Shown here: piece after piece, positions 60,394-64,000 of the stretch
Layout of the letters: each line of letters starts with the position of its first letter
How positions within the stretch are numbered: position 1 is the first letter of the stretch
Assembly (NCBI GenBank): GCA_964035545.1
Contig: OZ037766.1
Coordinates: 22,473,767-22,537,766 of the forward strand
Reading direction: 5' to 3'
DNA: 64,000 nt
Source of the DNA: Bugula neritina
Lineage: Eukaryota > Bryozoa > Gymnolaemata > Cheilostomatida > Bugulidae
The notes under the pieces: generated by a model
Told to the model about the DNA's origin: nothing
What the model saw: the letters and a program-made list of their open reading frames with translations, nothing else
The model's database searches: none
Program-made: the position numbers and the translations under genes

Positions 60394-63023
60394 ATGAAGG
60401 GAATGTGCAGAAATATGCTACCAAGTTATAAAAGACTGAGTTTGCTATTACTTGTGCATATAATTGTCATTGGCACTGTCACGGTTTATAAAAGACTGAG
60501 TTCCACTGCAGGTATAGTCAGTTTGTTAGGGAATCAGCCTGCAAGTCTATATAGAAATTAATATGTTGTGACTTCTTTAATGTTTCTGGTTGCAGCACTA
60601 CGTACACTTCTTTCATACAATGCCATGCCACGGCTCATAATATTTTAAGACATCGATGATGTTGAACATCAAAGCGTATAAATGAGCCAATTTGTTAAAA
60701 ATAACTAGCATTGCGTTACATTTTTCTTAGCTGGCACTTTGCAATAAATTGAATGCTATACAGCATTATTATAATATAATTTATTTTGCAAGGTTTTAAT
60801 AAGAAATTTCAGCTCTTTGTTGGAAAAAGCAGCAAATATATATATATTAAACACATGCACAATAAAGACTTTTTATTCTCTCTGTGGTCTATTTACATAT
60901 ATTATATTTGGTTAACTATTATATAGATGTCTAGGATCACCGTGTAAAGCTTCATTTACTATAATTCCAATTTAGATATATCCACAGTTATACAAGCTAG
61001 GCCATCACTACGTTCGTTTGTAAAGAGTATTATGCCCCTTCAAAATGGACGAACCTTGAGGTATCAAACTATAACTATCTTCTGAAACAATAAACGATGA
61101 TAAACACATGTACTCTACCACTAAATTTCTTTGTAACTATTTATTTGATTTGTTTTTGTTAAGACCCTCCCATTGGTGCTTATAAAATAGCGAAAAAATG
61201 TTTTTGCTTCAGAAAATAATATGAAACTAAGAGGCAATTAAATTACTTTATGCTTAGTAATATATCTCAACTATGCAGTTATATAACTTATAACATAATA
61301 AGTACAGTTTGTAGAAATATTACAGCAGATTTACTAGATGTACTACTTGCTTTACAACATTGGCTGGTTGTCGTGACAACTAGAAATAGTTAGCACCTAT
61401 CTGTGATTAGTTTATCACCACATTTTAACTTCCTTATCACACATTTGACGAAAAAAATTCTGAAAAAAGTCAAGTAAAATTTATTTTCATTCTCTACATT
61501 AATATTGTCCTAAGAACATTGTTTCTAACACTAATGTAGCCGAAAGCACAATGAACCTAATTTCTATTTGTAAAATTATAATTATTCATCATTTTACCTA
61601 TATGCATGTGTGCTTTTAATTCCTTTGTCAGACTTAATTATCAGTTTATTAAATATATATTTGGATTTCTGAAAAAAAATAGAAATTGTGAATTTAATAC
61701 CTTTTAGACCAAATTCCAAGAGTACCATTGAACTAAAAAAATATATTTACTTTTTGTTAGAAAATCAAGAAAATAACATAAAGTTTGTGGCCACTTGACC
61801 TCTTACTCCATTTTATTAGTTTAAAGTGACTTACCAGTAACATATGTAGCATAGACTTTTCAACTATACATTCTATTTTTATATTTTATGTGATTTTCTG
61901 TTTATGGTAGTTTTTCACCTTTTCTTTTAGATCAGAATTTATGGCTTTGGAGTTGGGTTGTTACGAGGCTAAACCAGACATGTTTCATAGTAAAAGGTCA
62001 TTCCCTGTCAACAATCAGCAAATATGCAGAGCAACTTGCTGGGAAAAGAACCTATTTTATTTTTACAGCGTGAGTAAATTTTAGTAAAATTGTAAGGGGC
62101 ATTTATACCTTGTCTGAAATAAAATAACTTTTTGCTAATTTCACTCTTTTATAGTTGAATAGCTGAAATCTTGAAAATATAAACACACATACATTACTAA
62201 TATATTAAGAATTTTGAATCTTCAAACTATTTCAAAAGACTATAGAATGTACATCTAGTATTTTCCATGTTAGAATCACTCATCAAGGTGTGTCTGCAAT
62301 GACAAATTCTACCAGATGTATCGTATTCCTTCGGAACTTTGCGTACAAGGCAAAAATGCAAGCTACGTGGGAATTAGAGGTGAGCTGCAGCGTTTCAGGA
62401 TAAACTTGGTATACAACTAACTGCTTCGAAAAAATGCCTTTAGTTTTTTAATAATATTATGCAAAAAATGCTAAATTAATTTTATGTATTATATATACAA
62501 AGTACTCATTTGCAACTTACAGTGCTCAACATGGTTTTAATACAAATTTTATAATTTTTCTTCATAAACATTTGCCTTCTTTTTTAAAGCCAATCAAAAA
62601 CTGTTACTACTTTCCAACTATCAAAAGCTAGATACATTAATAGCCATGTATGATTAATAGGAAAACAAGAAACTTTCTGAAAATTTCGGCAATATTTTCA
62701 AGGTTTGTCATAATGTGTCAATTAACTTCCAATACTTCATAAGCTAAAAACTTGACTTGTATCTATAAAACTGAAAATATATTTTAGGAAACACAACTGG
62801 CTTACTAGTGAGCAAATATTTGTCCAACTCTACAAGGAGCTGCAGATGTACATCACACTCTTGTGAAAGTATTACCTGCAGTAACATAGGATCTGACACA
62901 TCATGTTGGGCTGGACCCAAGAAAACAGATCTTCTCAAGTACCAGAGAGAAAACTCTTCTTATGTTTGCAATGATGGAGAATACACCATCTATTCAATGC
63001 AGCCATCATCTCATAAAAATTCA
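60394..63023 (+). CDS. WSC-domain carbohydrate sulfotransferase, paralogue E (5' part; gene runs off the window)
   Basis: Five exons are visible: 60394-60511, 60976-61060, 61931-62069, 62274-62379, 62788-63023. They give 228 codons and end in phase 0, as in the complete paralogues. The start MKGMCRNM precedes the anchor LSLLLLVHIIVIGTVTVY, and a TGA lies upstream in frame. Exon 2 has the same length as in D (85 nt). The WSC-like domain shows LGCYEAKPDMF, CRATC and RCVC. Exon 5 has the near-invariant first half followed by NSSYVCNDGEYTIYSMQ, as in D. Intron 3 uses a GT donor. Exons 6-13 with the sulfotransferase domain are not found before 64000 and should lie beyond the edge. If they are absent, this copy would encode only the WSC part. 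It is divergently oriented to D. Confidence 0.82.
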
Positions 63024-63487
63024 GTATGTTTGCTATGTTTGCTATACCAATAGATCATGGAAAACTCAGCCAATCAGAGGTGTGCACTAATTGACTGCAA
63101 CATCTTACTATTATAGCGAATATGAAATAATACAAGTTCAACTGCCATGCCTCTGAAAAATAGTTGTGCAACTTTTGTTAAGTGCATTATTTAATCTCTT
63201 ATCCTAAGTATGAAACTCAAGTTAATTTTTTAACATTTCTAAATTTAATGTTTGAAAATTTCAAATACTAATTATTGTCTACACATTTACCCTAGAGAAA
63301 CTTTACCACAGCACTTGTTGCTGCTGAGTGGAATATAATAGCATTGGCAATTGAGTGGTTATAAAACACTCTTATAAGATTGGTGCATAATTCTGACAAA
63401 GCTTGTTGGTTATATTGTACACTTGTTTACAGTTGTACAGGTGATGCATGATGTGTATTAGCTCTAGTGTAAAGTCTTGGTAAAAAA

Positions 63488-63684
63488 AACTCACGAAAGT
63501 TTATTGTCAATATTTCTGTGAGAAACCCTGACGGAAAGGGTTTTTGTTAAAGCGGGCTAAGGACTTATTTAAATAAGGCACAGACTGGATGCTCTTCCTA
63601 ACATCACCAATGGCCTTTGTCGGTTAGAACCCATGACTTCGTGTTTACTAAGCAAACGCTCTAACCCTTAGACCACGGCTGCTC
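63488..63684 (-). mobile_element. tRNA-derived SINE, copy 3
   Basis: Minus-strand head with TGGTCTAAGGGTTAGAGCG and GGGTTCTAACC (degenerate B box), then GACAAAGGCCATTGGTGATG and a body shared with the copies at 35505 and 51369. It lacks the long G-run of copy 1 and is the most complete copy. Confidence 0.8.
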
Positions 63685-64000
63685 CTCTTATTAAAAGGTT
63701 TTAGTGATAAATTTTATTATCAACTAGGAAAATATAATATTATATTATTACATTTTTAGGCAAAAACTTAGGTGTGGTACATATTTATAATAGATAACTT
63801 TTCAAAGCCAAAGTTCTTTAATTTTTTAATAACTTTGGCTTGAGATCCAGATTGCACCTACCTCACAATAAAACATTGATGTCTGCTACCTGTATAATAC
63901 TGGCACAGAAGTTGCTGGCTAATTACATAATATAGTTTTTCAAATAATAAAATAATTAATATAGTATATAACTTTGTCACTTATAATTTTGTTTAAAACT
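63685..64000. other. Probable intron 5 of gene E, nothing recognised
   Basis: AT-rich to the window edge. The acceptor-like site at 63753-63759 is followed by a stop codon in the frame required for exon 6, so it is not that exon. Confidence 0.4.

Noticed and set aside
63753-63800. Exon 6 of gene E
   Set aside because: An acceptor-like TTTTTAG is present, but the required phase-0 frame hits TAG after three codons, and no VCNQTKC-like sequence follows.

Overview
This is an AT-rich, intron-rich eukaryotic window, almost certainly from an invertebrate animal. The evidence is short exons with GT/GC-AG introns, tRNA-derived SINEs, a Penelope-like retroelement with hammerhead ribozymes, foldback/MITE elements and long (TA)n tracts. 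The sequence does not fix the phylum. A lophotrochozoan would fit, but that is inference.

The genic content is dominated by one family of five loci. Each predicts a type II membrane protein with an N-terminal signal anchor, a stem, a WSC-like cysteine-rich domain, a Cys-rich linker and a C-terminal carbohydrate sulfotransferase domain. The sulfotransferase part resembles the Gal/GalNAc/GlcNAc 6-O-sulfotransferases (CHST1-7 type), with a 5'-PSB motif YRSGSTF and a 3'-PB motif RDPRG. I reconstructed the 13-exon structure by hand by comparing copies. Locus A is + 12091-19705 (canonical ATG lost). B is + 25931-34194 (intact). C is - 36383-43219 (intact). D is - 44244-53332 (intact, diverged). E is + from 60394 and runs off the right edge after exon 5. 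A, B and C are close paralogues; D and E form a second, older lineage. Orphan or broken exons of the family lie at 2188-2301, 20799-20965, 21780-21894 and 22449-22581.

Layout: 1-12 kb holds a solo LTR, minisatellites, a duplicated segment also found upstream of B, and a nest of inverted-repeat elements that seems to have been inserted in the 5' flank of A. 12-20 kb is A. 20-25.9 kb is (TA)n, orphan exons and the second copy of the duplicated segment. 25.9-34.2 kb is B, whose introns hold a MITE, a Penelope-like end with a complete hammerhead motif, and a second solo LTR. 34.2-36.4 kb has a foldback element and a SINE between the convergent genes B and C. 36.4-43.2 kb is C and 44.2-53.3 kb is D; D carries an unrelated antisense exon and a SINE. 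53.3-60.4 kb separates the divergent genes D and E and holds a foldback element and a 5'-truncated Penelope-like copy with long inverted ends. 60.4-64 kb is the start of E and a SINE.

If expressed, these proteins would be Golgi enzymes that transfer sulfate from PAPS to glycans, with the WSC-like module as a possible carbohydrate-binding part. The sequence also shows family evolution: inverted and direct duplication, exon loss, local homogenisation of exon 5 and exon 13, and repeat insertions that can be dated relative to the duplications.
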